Shown here in pieces: positions 1 to 11,603 of a stretch of 64,000 nt of DNA; the first letter of the stretch is position 1, and every line of letters begins with the position of its first letter. The position numbers and the translations under genes were made by a program. The notes beneath the pieces are model-generated. The model was not told the origin of the DNA, made no database searches, and worked only from the letters and a program-made list of their open reading frames with translations. The DNA is from Sequoia sempervirens (Eukaryota > Streptophyta > Pinopsida > Cupressales > Cupressaceae), in the NCBI GenBank assembly GCA_007258455.2, contig VDFB02275574.1:248001-312000 (forward strand). The letters are read 5' to 3'.

Positions 1-2149
1 CCTGGAGAATAAAATGGTTGAAATCCAAATGCAACTTCTAAGTAAATAGAACCTAGAATCTCTCAAACATGAATAATAGGTTATTTCGTCAAATTTGGAC
101 GTAATTTACCATTGGGAGGAGATTCATTGGAAAAATAATTTTAAAATAAAATGACTACAAGAGGGAGACTAAATTTTTCCACATGCCTTATATCCTTAGA
201 AGATGGAGGAATTTTATCTCTAAGCTTCGATTAAAAGGGGTAGTATCATAGAAGATCCCTAGGCCCTCAATATATATGTAATTTTGTTATGGGTGAAAAT
301 GCTTGCAAAGAATTGTGAGGAGTGATGAGTCCTAAAATTGTTCTCTTTTCCTTGCTTAAGTTTTATACTTTTCATGATATTTTTGATGATTTCCAAGACA
401 TTACCTAGATTTTCTTGCTTATATTAAGTATTAAAGGATTAAGGATGGTATGCATTATATTGTTAAATGATTGTGTGAATATCTGAATATCTATGAAATT
501 CAATATATTTTTATGTTGATTATGGTTATTAATTATGAAGAGATGCCTTTGAATTAAACTAACCCCTACAATGAAGGATCTGTCAACCCACAACAAAGAA
601 TCCATGTCACCCCGCAACCAAAGGGGATGATCACTTACAACACATACAATATTTTGTAGTTAATGGAGGCAATGGTCAAACATTGTGGGAATGATTTATT
701 TATAGATCATTTTGTTTTTACTGATATTGCCACTAGATAAAAAATTAATTGTCGAGGAAATAAGATATTTTTTATAACAGTGGTCATGGCTCATCAACAA
801 TTATGCCCTATTGAGCATGTTTTTTAGTTGGAATTGTCTTCTTTATGATTTATATAGTCTTAATGTGATTATAACACTCTCACCTTTGTGTGTTTATTTT
901 TTATTACTATTTAGAATAAGACTGAGTCCTCTTCCTATGTTTTGGGGGGAGTTGACAATTTTTTACAAGTTGTTTTCAATATAGGAATAATCAAACTCTC
1001 AATATCTTGCATATATGTCTAATATTGTGAGAGGTCGAGGACCTAACATATTAGTACATTCATAGATTTATATATAAACTTATTTCTTGTGAGTTGATAC
1101 TTTGTTATCAATCATTTGTTCAAATTGTAATAAAGAATAAATTCAATCATTTTATATGAAGTTCTGAGTTAAGGTTTAAGAGACATACCATGGGGTTGTA
1201 GCTACTCAAGCAAGGGCCACTTGAGGTAACTACAATAATCCTTGTAGCTTAGGTTATTATTTATAGCAGAATAAATTGCTAAGATGTATTTTTGGTTTAA
1301 ATTTAAATTGAATTGTTGAGTAGGGATTAATTGTTATTTAGATATTTCAAGTAAGTTGCAATGTAGTTAAGTCATTAATTATTGTCTTCACAAGAGTAGT
1401 TGTTAGTAGCAAATATTATAGTTACCCATAGCAATTATTATTAAGTTAGATTTATTTTCAGGTAGAGTTATTTTAGTCAAGTTTGCTTTCAATTGAAGTT
1501 GTTTTTGTTAACTCTTATATACACAATTAACTAGGATGCCTTGGGATTCTTAATTGCACATACAGTGCTAGCATCATCTAAGAAACCATGATTTCTTGGT
1601 TGATAATTTAAATTATATATCTAGGTCAATGGATTACTTAATAAGGGACATGTGGTATGTTGAGTTGTATGCATTTTTTGCATCAATTGATTGAGCATTG
1701 ATGGAGCTAGACATTTTTTGAATCATTGTCAAGGATGGTGCTACAATTCAGAATTCCTAAAGTTCTTTTTGTTGCTTTTGATCACATATATTATTTTCTT
1801 AATTTAGGAATTTTTAATTTATAAAAATTAGGACCAAATTAGAATTTTCAAATCAATCCCAAGTACTTACTAACAGTGTGCAAGAAAAAGCTATCTAGCT
1901 CAAATTACTTACTAACAGTGTGGAAGATGCTTTACGAAGATTTCTTCCATCAAACCAGAATCAAGAGGAATTGTTTGAAGATATTGGCACAAGAGAAAAA
2001 CTAATACCATCAGAGGGCTAACTGAAGGAGTTAACAAAGTAGAAATACCCCTCACACATGTAGCTACTCTATATTTTGGGAGAATCACCTTAATACATCT
2101 CAACATAATAGAAAATGGGGTAGTAGACAACTCGGTTGAACCTATTACA
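1..2149. other. AT-rich non-coding stretch, no gene seen
   Basis: No frame here gives a recognisable protein. The only landmark is a G-run with a purine-rich flank near 944-958 followed by TTGACAA, which resembles the polypurine tract and LTR start of a gypsy element on the plus strand; no partner LTR was found. The 19-base string ACTTACTAACAGTGTG plus AAG occurs twice 40 bases apart (about 1865 and 1906). The stretch is probably leader or LTR sequence of the gypsy-1 element whose gag follows, but this is inference. Confidence 0.4.
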
Positions 2150-3385
2150 TTTGAATTCCCAATAGCAAATCAATGGGCGACTTCCCTCAAGAACATACCT
2201 CCTTCAACATTACCTAATTTCTATGGGTTAATCATGGAAGAACCTAATACATTTATATTCGAGTTTGATATTTTATACGAAAGCTATGAATATACCATAG
2301 ACACTTATAGGATTAAACTCTTTCCTATCACATTGAAAGATATCACTTTGCAGTGGTTCATGAGGTGAGGAAAAAATGTCATGCCAAAATAGGAAACAAT
2401 AAAGGAAAAATTCTTACCAAGATTATTGTCAGGGAGGAGATATGAAAAGAGATGATATCTTCAAAATTTCATGGAACGAAGATGAAACCCTTAAATTCTA
2501 TGTGGAAAGATTCCAATTTTTCCTTAAAAAGTCACATCAAAACCCCCTGAAATTGGTATTTCTACAAGGGGTGAATGAAGATTGTTTGGATGCATTAAAC
2601 CTCATTGGAGTAGGGGATATCTCTCATTTCCTTTTTATAAAATATGCCAAATATGTAGAAATTATTCAAGGTCAACTATGAAGAAAACTAGGGGTTCTAG
2701 AGCCCTTTCTTCCACCAAAACACATACATGTGTTTCTAAGTTGGAACTTAGCAACCTTCTATCCAATATGAATGTAGATATAATCAATCATCTAGCAAAC
2801 CAGCTGGACACTTTGCACATAAAAAAGAAACAAGAGGAAGCATAGGCTACTCTCACAGAATATTGTCCACGCTACCGTCAGAAAAGAGTTAACTGCAAGT
2901 GCAAAATATTACTAGCATTTATAAGGAAAAGAAAGGAAAACCTAAATTTCATACCCTAGAATATGAGGAAGGTTAATTGTTTTATATTGCCCAACATTAA
3001 CCATGGTAGAAAAGGCAACGTATACCTCAAGACCCTTTGTATTATAATGTTTCTTTTTTGGGGGTCAATTTAAATTTCCCTAACTGGAACAATCCACCTT
3101 AGAATAGATTATCAAATCAACCATGGACAATCACTCAATCATCTAACTGGATTCCACAACAGGGGGTGTGGTAACAACAACCATATTAATCCCCAAATTA
3201 TAATCCATATTGGAAATCCCCTCAAAACCCATGGTCACAACAACAACAACATGGAAACCAACAATGACATAACACAAATATAAGCTACTCATAGCCACAA
3301 TAATCCTTTCAACAACAACCAACCATTATGCCCAACCTAGCCATGTCTACCCCAACACAACCAAGAGCACCACAATTGCATGTTT
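2150..3385 (+). pseudogene. gag: gypsy-1 gag remnant, first part
   Basis: This is a broken Gag of an Athila-like Ty3/gypsy retrotransposon; intact Gag packages the element RNA. The frame shifts several times. In order: the stretch FYGLIMEEP and IKLFPITLKDITLQWFM (capsid start), the open segment at 2442-2681 with YVERFQFFLKKSHQNPL and INLIGVGDIS-like residues, then a coiled-coil-like segment near 2740-2845 ending LDTLHIKKKQEEA, then an Asn/Gln/Pro-rich tail (about 3070-3380) rich in CAACAA. These match the order in plant Athila/Tat Gags as I know them. The remnant stops abruptly at 3385, where LTR C begins, and resumes at 15176. Confidence 0.75.
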
Positions 3386-4207
3386 TGTTTAACACCTTTG
3401 GAGAATGAGAGGGGGGTGAATAATTCTTATCAAAACTTAATCCCTTCTGGAACTTAACTCTTTCAGCACAAGACAACCTTCTTTACTAGATCAAGACACC
3501 TTTAAGCATAACATAAAAAAGAATGATATAACAATTTGAATCCTTAGCACTTCTTGAACAATGAAAGATATAACAATTCTAATTCTAACTAGATCAACAA
3601 CAATGAGAAATAGAGAACGCACACATGCATAAGGAGAACACCAGATTTATGTGGAAAGCCCAATTTGGGAAAACCACGATGATAGTTAACTCGCAATATA
3701 AGGTTCATTGCCAAAAAGACTTGCAAGAAGGCACACAACCTTAGAGAAAGATATAGAGGACTTGTTGAACTAAAGACTGCACAACTTCAGGAGCAAGATA
3801 CAAGGACCTAATGAGATTCACTATCTCATAGTAGGATATAATATGATTTAGAAGGAATTACAATGATTGCCAACACAACACTCTATCGGTTGAGGCATTA
3901 TAGCTCAATTGACCTTTCCTTTCACACACTTTAGCACTACCATTGTTGGATATTCAATACAATTCGCACACACAAACACTTCTTCACACTTGTACACTGC
4001 TTATCCATGTTGTACTTGAAATGATCTTGCATTTATATCCACTGCAACACTTCAAATCTTCAATTAGGTCGGCCAAGAAAAGGATAAACAATGAAATCAA
4101 CTAGTCGGCCACCAAAACATAATGTGGTCCCATCCAAAAGACAGAGAGGACCAAAAACACTCTTATCACTTCTTTCAATGTGATCTAAAACCATTTACAC
4201 GTAGGCA
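3386..4207 (-). mobile_element. LTR C, left part (split by element A)
   Basis: This LTR begins TGTTTAACACC on the plus strand and carries the G7-type motif GAGAGGGGGGTGAAT near its end, as elements A and B do. The flanking 5-mer TGTTT at 3381-3385 matches TGTTC at 15176-15180, which would be a target-site duplication with one C-to-T change. The gag reading frame of gypsy-1 continues across the two flanks, which supports the boundaries. Length once A is removed is about 2.07 kb. No internal coding region was seen, so it is probably a solo LTR in minus orientation. Confidence 0.6.
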
Positions 4208-5497
4208 TGTTGATTATCTAGAATACTGAGAAGGGGGATGAATCAGTATTCCATTAAACCATTTAGATGTAAACCACCCAATTATTAAAGCACATATGAC
4301 TGCAAACCAGAATAAAGACATTGAAATGAACATCACTCCACAAAACACATCAACACTAGATTTTTATGCAGAAAACTAAAAATGAGAAAAACCACGATGA
4401 GGATTAGCTCACAATATAATATATCTAGATATAGAATATTACAAGGCTCACTACTATGACTCACTAGCCTTAAAAGGTTCACAACCTTAATACATAATGA
4501 ACTAGCTAACCGCTAAGATACAAAAGAATATGGCTCACTGCGAATAGTGTGAATTGACGAGATGCACCTTTTGTGTGTCGTGTTCAGTTCTAGTGAGGCT
4601 CTATATGTGAAGTGTTGCCCTACATAACAATCACTTAACCATTCTGCTATGATCCTTGACTTCTTCCATAATATACCACTCGCAACTAATAAATCATTTA
4701 GGCTCACACACTCTTTTCGTCCACTTATACCACACCCACTTCAGCTCCAAAAATGTCTTGTATATATACAAGTACATTTCATACATCAATTAGGTCAATA
4801 TAATTGGATATAAACAAAATAATAAAAATAACTCATGTTGACACCATATAAGATTAAAACATTTTTATCCATGTAGTGTATCATATCAAGTCGGCCTAGA
4901 TCTGAAAGAGATCTAACAAACATCTACAAAGTATAATTATTCTTCTTAATACAAGTCATATATTAGGTTGGCTAAGAATAGGACCTAATCACAAAAAATC
5001 CAAGTCAACACACATACTTCTTAAGATAAACACCTTCCAGATCCAATATTACATTAGTTTCTCATCACATTAACATCAGGGAGATCACCCTTAGAACCGT
5101 AGAACCAGAATGTTCTTTCTAAGAAAATGCGGAGTCTCCCATGCTGGTATACAAAATAGAGAAACAACTGTAGTGTGCAGAGTTAAACTCTGTCATTGAT
5201 AACTTTTTGTACGCAACACAAAACTCCTCAAGATCCTAGATATAGTTGTATAAAAGAGTCATAATAATGAGATTAAGAAAGCGGAGTCAAATCTCATCTT
5301 ACGGTGAATTTCGGACTCAAAAACCAACGTACTGGCTCAACAGTACATAACACTTCTGGTAGATATCAGCTTCCGGTTATACAAAATATGTTTCCCACTA
5401 TGTTTCCATAATGTTGACGTCAATGAAAATATTGGAATAATCAAAACATCCTATGTACACTTCATGCTCGTGTTGTAAGGTTCCCACATTTCATACA
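4208..5497 (-). repeat. 3' LTR of element A
   Basis: It aligns along its whole length with 12635-13926. It starts TGTTGATTATC and ends TTCATACA on the plus strand; the partner ends TTCCAACA, so the terminus has mutated. It contains a 9-bp inverted repeat, GAATACTGA and TCAGTATTC (4221-4229 and 4243-4251), around a G-rich loop. Flanking 5-mers are AGGCA (4203-4207) and AGGTG (13927-13931). Confidence 0.85.
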
Positions 5498-5512
5498 ATC
5501 TCCTCCTTTGGA
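5498..5512 (-). promoter_or_regulatory. polypurine tract of element A
   Basis: On the minus strand the sequence CCAAAGGAGGAGAT directly precedes the 3' LTR, the position of the plus-strand DNA primer in LTR elements. Similar GGGGGAG tracts recur at about 5570 and 5630. Confidence 0.65.
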
Positions 5513-5834
5513 ATTGATGACAACATGTATATCAAAAACATTTTTATACCAATAAGAGACAACTGAATAATCCCCCTTTCAAAGTTGATGCTTCTCAAAA
5601 ATGTTTTTCCTCTATCTATCTATCTCTCCCCCTTTGACATCAATGGAAAAGGTTATGAAGGGTTCTGGTATAATTCCTCAAATAAGTAAGTGTATCGAAA
5701 ATTGAACAAGCATCATAAAAAAATGTTAACCTGAGGAGGAAGAAGCTTTGAGATTCTTCAGAATAGCTTCCCATGTGGCTTTTCCTTCTTCCCACAATCC
5801 TTTTGCACTTTCAAGAGTCTTGTGTAGTAGTTCA
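5513..5834 (-). other. 3' untranslated remnant of element A
   Basis: This stretch lies between the polypurine tract of A and the start of nested element B. It holds two more polypurine-like tracts (about 5570 and 5632) and a short possible C-terminal coding end near 5735-5800 (minus strand, Ser-Ser-Ser-Gly end). Nothing else is recognisable. Confidence 0.45.
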
Positions 5835-6895
5835 TGTTGAACTCAAGCAACACTGAGAGGGGGGGTGAATCAATGTTGAACAATTTTAAAATTTATTAAT
5901 CTTTCCTTTCAAGTGCTTAAACATTCAATCAAAAGAAAGATGCATGAACATGAAACAATAAGCCACAACACCATAACACAAGGATTTTTACATGGAAACC
6001 TTGTTAGGGGAAAAACCACGGTGGAGGTCAATCCACAATTTGAGTACTCAAAATATAAGTGTTTTACAAAATAGGAATGCACTTGCATTTAGGCACACTA
6101 CCTAGAGCTCACTGCTCAAAATAAGGAAGGCTCACTACCTTACAAGAGATTTAGACTACACCAAAGGATTGAACTGAGAAGATAGCATCTACAAATGCTT
6201 GATTACAGTTCTGGTTAGGCTCATAGATTAGATTTTGGACCTTTTGTCATATTTTTCACTTTGCTTTGCTCTACCTTAATTTGCTTCACATAAATCCTCT
6301 TCTACACAAATAAAAATTGCTCAACTAATCTTCTGATATTCACACACACATTAACACATATCAAACTCACACATATGCACATCAAAATGAATTAACTGAT
6401 CTCATATATATCCGCTACCAAGAATTCAATCGCTATATGTTAGCTTCAATGAAATAGAAAATATCTTCCAACTGTTGACTCAAATCATGAATAAATTTTA
6501 ATGTGCATCCACCAAGGTCGGCCATAAGATAGTGAGGACCCAAAACAAAATATTCGAATACAAAAATACTTTAAACAATTCCATCTCAAACATTTGCTTA
6601 GTCGACCTTCATATATTGATAAAAAGAAAATTGAACAACCGGATCTCTTAACTCGTAAACCAATCGATGCAACAACACAAAAATTGAGAGTAAGACATTT
6701 CATATGCCCAATGACCTTTCCTAATATCCACAACCAAAACTGATAACCTGGTAATGCAAACCACTTGATAGATTCAACTTCAACTGGATACCCTGTTCTT
6801 TAATCTGCCTTTTGGTATAGTCAGATACTACAGTGTGAACCAGATCAATGACTTTAGTTGCCATCAATGACAACACTAGAAGCCATATGCCAACA
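5835..6895 (-). repeat. 3' LTR of element B
   Basis: The LTR runs TGTTGAACTC to GCCAACA on the plus strand and aligns with 10539-11603. Its inner end is followed by the polypurine tract at 6896. Sequence around 6250-6400 is divergent from the right copy by scattered substitutions, mostly C/T and G/A changes. Confidence 0.85.
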
Positions 6896-7066
6896 ATCTC
6901 CCCCTTTGGCATTGATGGCAACACTTAGTGAAAAATGACTAAGTGTTGGAACCTTCAAAACGCCATAGGTGATAAAACTCAACAAAACTCCCCCTAAGTT
7001 TGATAAGGCATTTTTCACTGCTCTCTCTCCCCCTTTGACATCAATAACAAAAAATTCCTTTCTCCC
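6896..7066 (-). promoter_or_regulatory. polypurine tract array of element B
   Basis: On the minus strand the motif CATCAAAGGGGGAGA or a close variant occurs at about 6896-6915 (the functional position next to the LTR), 6988, 7024-7040 and 7058-7070. Multiple polypurine-like tracts upstream of the 3' LTR are known from SIRE/Maximus-type copia elements. Which copy would be used cannot be told from sequence, apart from the one abutting the LTR. Confidence 0.6.
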
Positions 7067-7121
7067 CCTTTGAAGAGTAACCAAAACTTACCTAGTGCAA
7101 AAATTTGAAGAAATACATCCA

Positions 7122-8790
7122 CTAATTGAAGATTATTTTGTGCTTCTCCTTCATCTTCGGAAGAAACTTCTTCCATGCTTCTACTACAATCCTGGTGATT
7201 ATGATCATGTTGTTGTTCTTAGATGTCTGGTTGATAATTTTGATGAGGGATTCTGAAATGGTGAAGGCATCTTCCAATACTTCTCCCTTCCTTAGTATCT
7301 CAACCAATTGTTCCAGCCTGCATTCGGTTATGTCCTTCACTTTCCAAAAAGTGTCAACAATCCTATTCTTGGTGTTCTAAACATTTGTATGGTCTGGCTG
7401 CAGTTCTTGAATCCTTTTCCTGATTGCACCATCTTGATCCTGAGACAAGTCAAATTTTTGACCAATATTGTTCAGCTTTGTTTCAATTTGCTCCAGCTTC
7501 TCTTTGTACTTGTTGATTGCATGAGGCCATCGAAGATAATAGTTATAAATGTTGTTTGCAATGCTTATGGCAATGCTTATGCATTGTCTTAGTTCTTTCA
7601 TGTGCTTTTTCAACTTGGTAAGTGACAATCTATATTGCTTATTCAGGTGTAGAATCACTTCTTCTTCTTCCTTATTCTGAGATTCAGATTCCATGATTTC
7701 CTCAATACATTCAATCATCTCTTCTAGCAACTTATTCTGCAAACTCTCCAATTTGATATGATTGTGCACAAAATGAGCACTTAGTACACTTAAGATCATG
7801 TCCAACTCGTATGAAGTTCTGATAGACCACATGTTTGCAATCTTCTACATTCCATCTTCCTCATGAATAAGCTGCATTAGATCATCCTTGGTTAGATCAC
7901 CTTCTTCTTCACTTCCTTTTGCCTTTGCCTTTTCTTGTTCTAGTTTAGTTCTTTTCAGTTCTTGTTCTAGTTTAGTTTAGTTCTTCTTTCTCTCCATCTC
8001 ACCGAAGGAGGAACCAACTTCAAGTCCTCTTACCAGAATTGAAACACCAATTGAACCAAACTTCCTTAGCAAACCCTTAAAAGAAAATTTCATATAATTG
8101 ATCATAGTTTTCCAAATTTTTGGAGTATATGTAAATATGCTTACAAACTGGTTCACTCTCTTCCCACATTACATTGTTGTTCAGGGGTAAAAAATTCAGA
8201 AAATACATCACAAGGCATATAACCAAAGTACCAAACCTAAAAGGGTAACCTATCTCCTTTATCAATTGCACATTCTCCATTAGTTGATCTTTCAGTAATC
8301 CAGAAAGATCAAAATTCTGATCTTCCATTATCATCTTGTGTGAAATATAAATTGCACCTGTTGAAGTAGCACCTTCTCTGTTTCTGAAAAAGGTTTTGTA
8401 AGATATTCCGTGCGCAATGTACCTTGTCACTTAATCCTTAATTGTGGATATTGTCAATGCCTTTTGATCTCCAGTTACTCTAGTTAGGGTTTCTAATTCT
8501 TTATTCTGAATTGATTTCTTCCTCGGTACTTCCCCAACCTTGCATAACCTAGTTACAACTACGATCACTTCTTTGGAGATATGGTAGAGTTTATCCAAAG
8601 TTAGACTATCATCATTCAATCTATTCAAAATGAACTGAACGATTTCTGCGTTTCCAAAATAAGGAAATTCACTCCAAATATCTAAGCTTTTGTGTTTTGC
8701 TTCATACAATCATTTCAATTCATCGTGCGACAATATGTTTCTTTCGGATCTAATCTTATCGCTGCTATACTCATCTAATTTTACCATTCC
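7122..8790 (-). pseudogene. second ORF region of element B, function unknown
   Basis: This is a broken coding region in the 3' half of B, downstream of gag. Open pieces lie at 8709-8431, 8430-8077 (in frame across one stop), 7832-7377 and 7340-7122. The first part has no motif I recognise. The piece at 7832-7377 is acidic and Lys/Gln/Glu-rich with heptad-like spacing (LEEMIECIEEIMESES), so a coiled coil is likely. No zinc-binding, protease, RT or DDE residues are visible. By position, between gag and the 3' polypurine tracts, it could correspond to the extra 3' ORF of SIRE-type elements; this is inference. Confidence 0.5.
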
Positions 8791-9249
8791 TTTGAATTGT
8801 TCCATTTTACTTTCCATACACATGACTTAAAAATACCAAAGAAATTCTTCAACCTCACACCAAATTTCTCAATACAATCGAAGTACCTAATGAATTAGGG
8901 TTTTGCCGCTGAATTATCTTCACACTTTTGAAATTTTGATGCAGAGTGCTCTCCTTCTTTTCTTCGACACAAAGTGGAAAATGAGGGTTTCAACTTCATT
9001 TTTATAACTTGCACACCTAAATTTTATTGTAATAAATTCTTTTACCCTAACTTATTTTGATACCCTATTTTCTCAATTGTCAACCAAAAACTTTTGTGGA
9101 CCTTCAACTAAGCATAATATCCTTTCCAACTGATTCCATAGCATCTATAGATCAATAGTGCAACCATTGCAATCATCCACATCCTAGTGTCAATTACTAG
9201 TAGGGGGGTTTGAAGGATTTTTCTTGACAACTCCCCCTAGGCCAAAGGC
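8791..9249 (-). other. spacer of element B between its two ORF regions
   Basis: AT-rich sequence with stops in all frames. One more GGGGGAG-type tract lies near 9228-9238 (minus strand). No gene seen. Confidence 0.4.
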
Positions 9250-10475
9250 TTGAAACTAGTTCCCGAAAATATTACCAGAAGTAGGTTCTGGTGCTGGCTC
9301 AATTCCTGCAACAGAGGAACTCTTCTTCACCCATGTCTTCTTCATTTGATCTCTTATTTTATCCATAGTTACTTTCCCTTTTCCTTTATCATTTCTCTAC
9401 ATATTTCTCCCTTTGTATGTTGGACCTCTTCTATCCATATTTCTATTTTTGTAGAATCTAGCAATGTGACCGTATTTTTTGCAATTGAAACACACAACAT
9501 TTCCTTATCTAGGCCAGTCATTCCATTGATTTCTTCTCGATCTGCATTGATTAGCAATATTCCCAAATCTTCCACAGGTATAACATTCTACATTCCTTCT
9601 AGAGTTGTTTGGCACATTTCTACATTCAATTGACTTATGACCAACTTATTGCAATTGAAACACTGACCAAAAAATGATGAATCACTTGATTTCATTTTAC
9701 TTCTACACTGAGTAGCCATAGGACCAAATTTATTGCAAGAAAAATAGTATCCATTGAAATTTTGAGCATTAGGTTGTCTTACCAGAATCCTTTTTGCTTT
9801 GTCCATCAAATTTCCTTGCTTGAAATTCCTTTGTCCAGATCTGGAACTTTCTCCTTTTTCATAACCAAGACCTCGCTTATCATTTGCATTCTTCTGCGCT
9901 TGAGTCAGCTCATCAAGCTTAACAAAGCTGATCTTGAACTTCTCCTTGTATTCATTTGCAGTAGCTAGTTCATCTCTAAGAATAACAATCTATTTTTCAA
10001 GCTCTTCTTCATTGTCTCTGGATTGTTGCAGTTCCATTTCCAACTGAATGGATTCTCCATTTATTCTGTTGTATTCATTAGATCTTTCTTTTAGGGACTG
10101 TGCAAGATTCTCTTCTTTCTTCTTTCTATCTTCAATCTCCTTAGTCAATTTTATCATCATAGATTCCATCTCGTACTTTAGGGTAGCATTGTCTCTACCA
10201 AGCTTTTCACATTCTTCAGTTATTTCCTTCAAGGTTTGATTCAGATGATCGTCATCCATCTTTTTTCTCTCTTCAATAATTCTACTCTCTTTTTGCTTTA
10301 TCTGATCACAAAGGTCCTTTCTCCTTTCCCTGGATTTAATAACCTGATCCTTCAACTTCTGAATGAATTTCTCAACATCCTTAAGATTTCCTTTCAATTC
10401 TTGAACTTCTACCTTAGACTGATCAATATCATCAAGTGCCACCACAAGTTGTTGTTGAAGACTACAATAGTCCAT
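9250..10475 (-). pseudogene. gag: gag of element B: coiled coil plus four zinc knuckles
   Basis: This Gag-like protein should coat the element RNA. It begins at a Met about 60 bases inside the LTR (10475). The first 161 codons (to 9990) are open and strongly charged with heptads such as DDIDQSKVEVQELKGNL, a long coiled coil. Then, in shifting frames, come four CCHC-type knuckles: FSCNKFGPMATQC (His replaced by Pro), CFNCNK... near 9650, CYTCGRFGNIANQC near 9555 (His to Asn) and CFNCKKYGHIARF near 9470 (last Cys lost). A Pro-rich tail follows. Frameshifts and lost ligands show it is dead. No protease follows it. Confidence 0.7.
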
Positions 10476-10524
10476 TACATTCCAAGATCTACCTCAAGTC
10501 ATTAAACTTTTTCAAAGGAACTCA

Positions 10525-10536
10525 ACTATGATACCA
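10525..10536 (-). promoter_or_regulatory. primer-binding site of element B
   Basis: Minus-strand TGGTATCATAGT lies two bases inside the 5' LTR. It matches the complement of the initiator-Met tRNA 3' end (TGGTATCAGAGC) except for two changes. Confidence 0.7.
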
Positions 10537-10538
10537 AT

Positions 10539-11603
10539 TGTTGGACTCAAGCAACACTGAGAGGGGGGGTGAATCAGTGTTGAGAAATTTTAAACTTTAT
10601 TAATCTGCCCTTTTAAGTGTTTAAACATTCAATCAAAAGAAAGATGCATGAACATGAAACAATAAGTCACAACACCATAACACAAGGATTTTTACGTGGA
10701 AACCCTGTTAGGGGAAAAACCACGGTGCAGGTCAATCCACAATTTGAGTACTCAAAATATAAGTGTTTTACAAAATAGGAATGCACTTGCATTCAAGCAC
10801 ACTACCTAGAGCTCACTGCTCAAAATAAGGAAGGCTTACTACCTTACAAGAGATTTGGATTACACCAAAGGATTGAACTGAGAATATAGCATCTACAAAT
10901 TCCTAATTCTAGTTCCAGTTAGGCTAATAGATCAGATTCTGGACCTTATGTCAGATTCTGTAGTTTGCTCTGCTCTGCCTTAATTCACTTCACAAAAATC
11001 CTCTTCTGCACAAATAAAAATCGCTCAATTGATCCTTTTATATTCACACACACATCAACACATATCGAACTAACACATATGCACATCAAAATTGAATTAA
11101 CCGATCTAATATATATATATATATATATTTTATACCAAGAATTCAATTGTTATATGTCGGCTTCAATGAAATAGAAAATATCTTCCAACTATCTGCTCAA
11201 ATCATGAATAAATTTGAATGCATATCCACCAAAGTTGGCCATAGCATAGTTAGGACCCAAAACAAAATATTCAAACACAAAAATACTTTAAACAATTCCA
11301 TCTTAAACATCTGCAACACCCAACATTTGCTTAGTCAGCCTTCATATACTGATAAACAAAAAATCAAACAACCATATCTCCTAACTCGTACAACAATTGA
11401 TGCGACAACACAAAACTCGAGAGTAAGACATTTCATATAACCAATGACCTTTCTTGAGATCCACAACCAAAATTGATAACCTGGTAATGCAAACCACTTG
11501 ACAGATTCAAATTCAACTGGATACCCTGTTCTTCAATCTGCCTTCTGGTATAATAAGATACTATAGTGTGGACCAGATCAATGACTTCAGTTGCCATCAA
11601 TGA
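10539..11603 (-). repeat. 5' LTR of element B (outer end truncated)
   Basis: It aligns with 5835-6895 until CCATCAATGA at about 11603, where element A sequence resumes; the last 30-40 bp including the TG/CA terminus are missing. It contains an (AT)n run at 11110-11128 not found in the other LTR. It also carries a perfect 9-bp stem, CAACACTGA with TCAGTGTTG (10552-10560, 10574-10582). Confidence 0.8.

Larger units (their letters stand above)
5835..11603 (-). mobile_element. LTR retrotransposon B, gag plus a second ORF, no pol
   Basis: This is a minus-strand element nested in A. Its LTRs are at 5835-6895 and 10539-11603, about 1.06 kb each; the outer end of the right LTR is cut about 30-40 bp short, so only the left flank could carry a duplication. 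The interior (6896-10538, 3.6 kb) encodes a coiled-coil and zinc-knuckle Gag and then a second ORF region, with no RT, RNase H or integrase motif. It is therefore non-autonomous, either born without pol or reduced by deletion. Both LTRs start with the CAAGCAACACTGAGAGG motif. Confidence 0.8.

Noticed and set aside
7126..7592. Plus-strand hydrophobic open frames (possible membrane protein)
   Set aside because: They are the complement of the coiled-coil ORF of element B.
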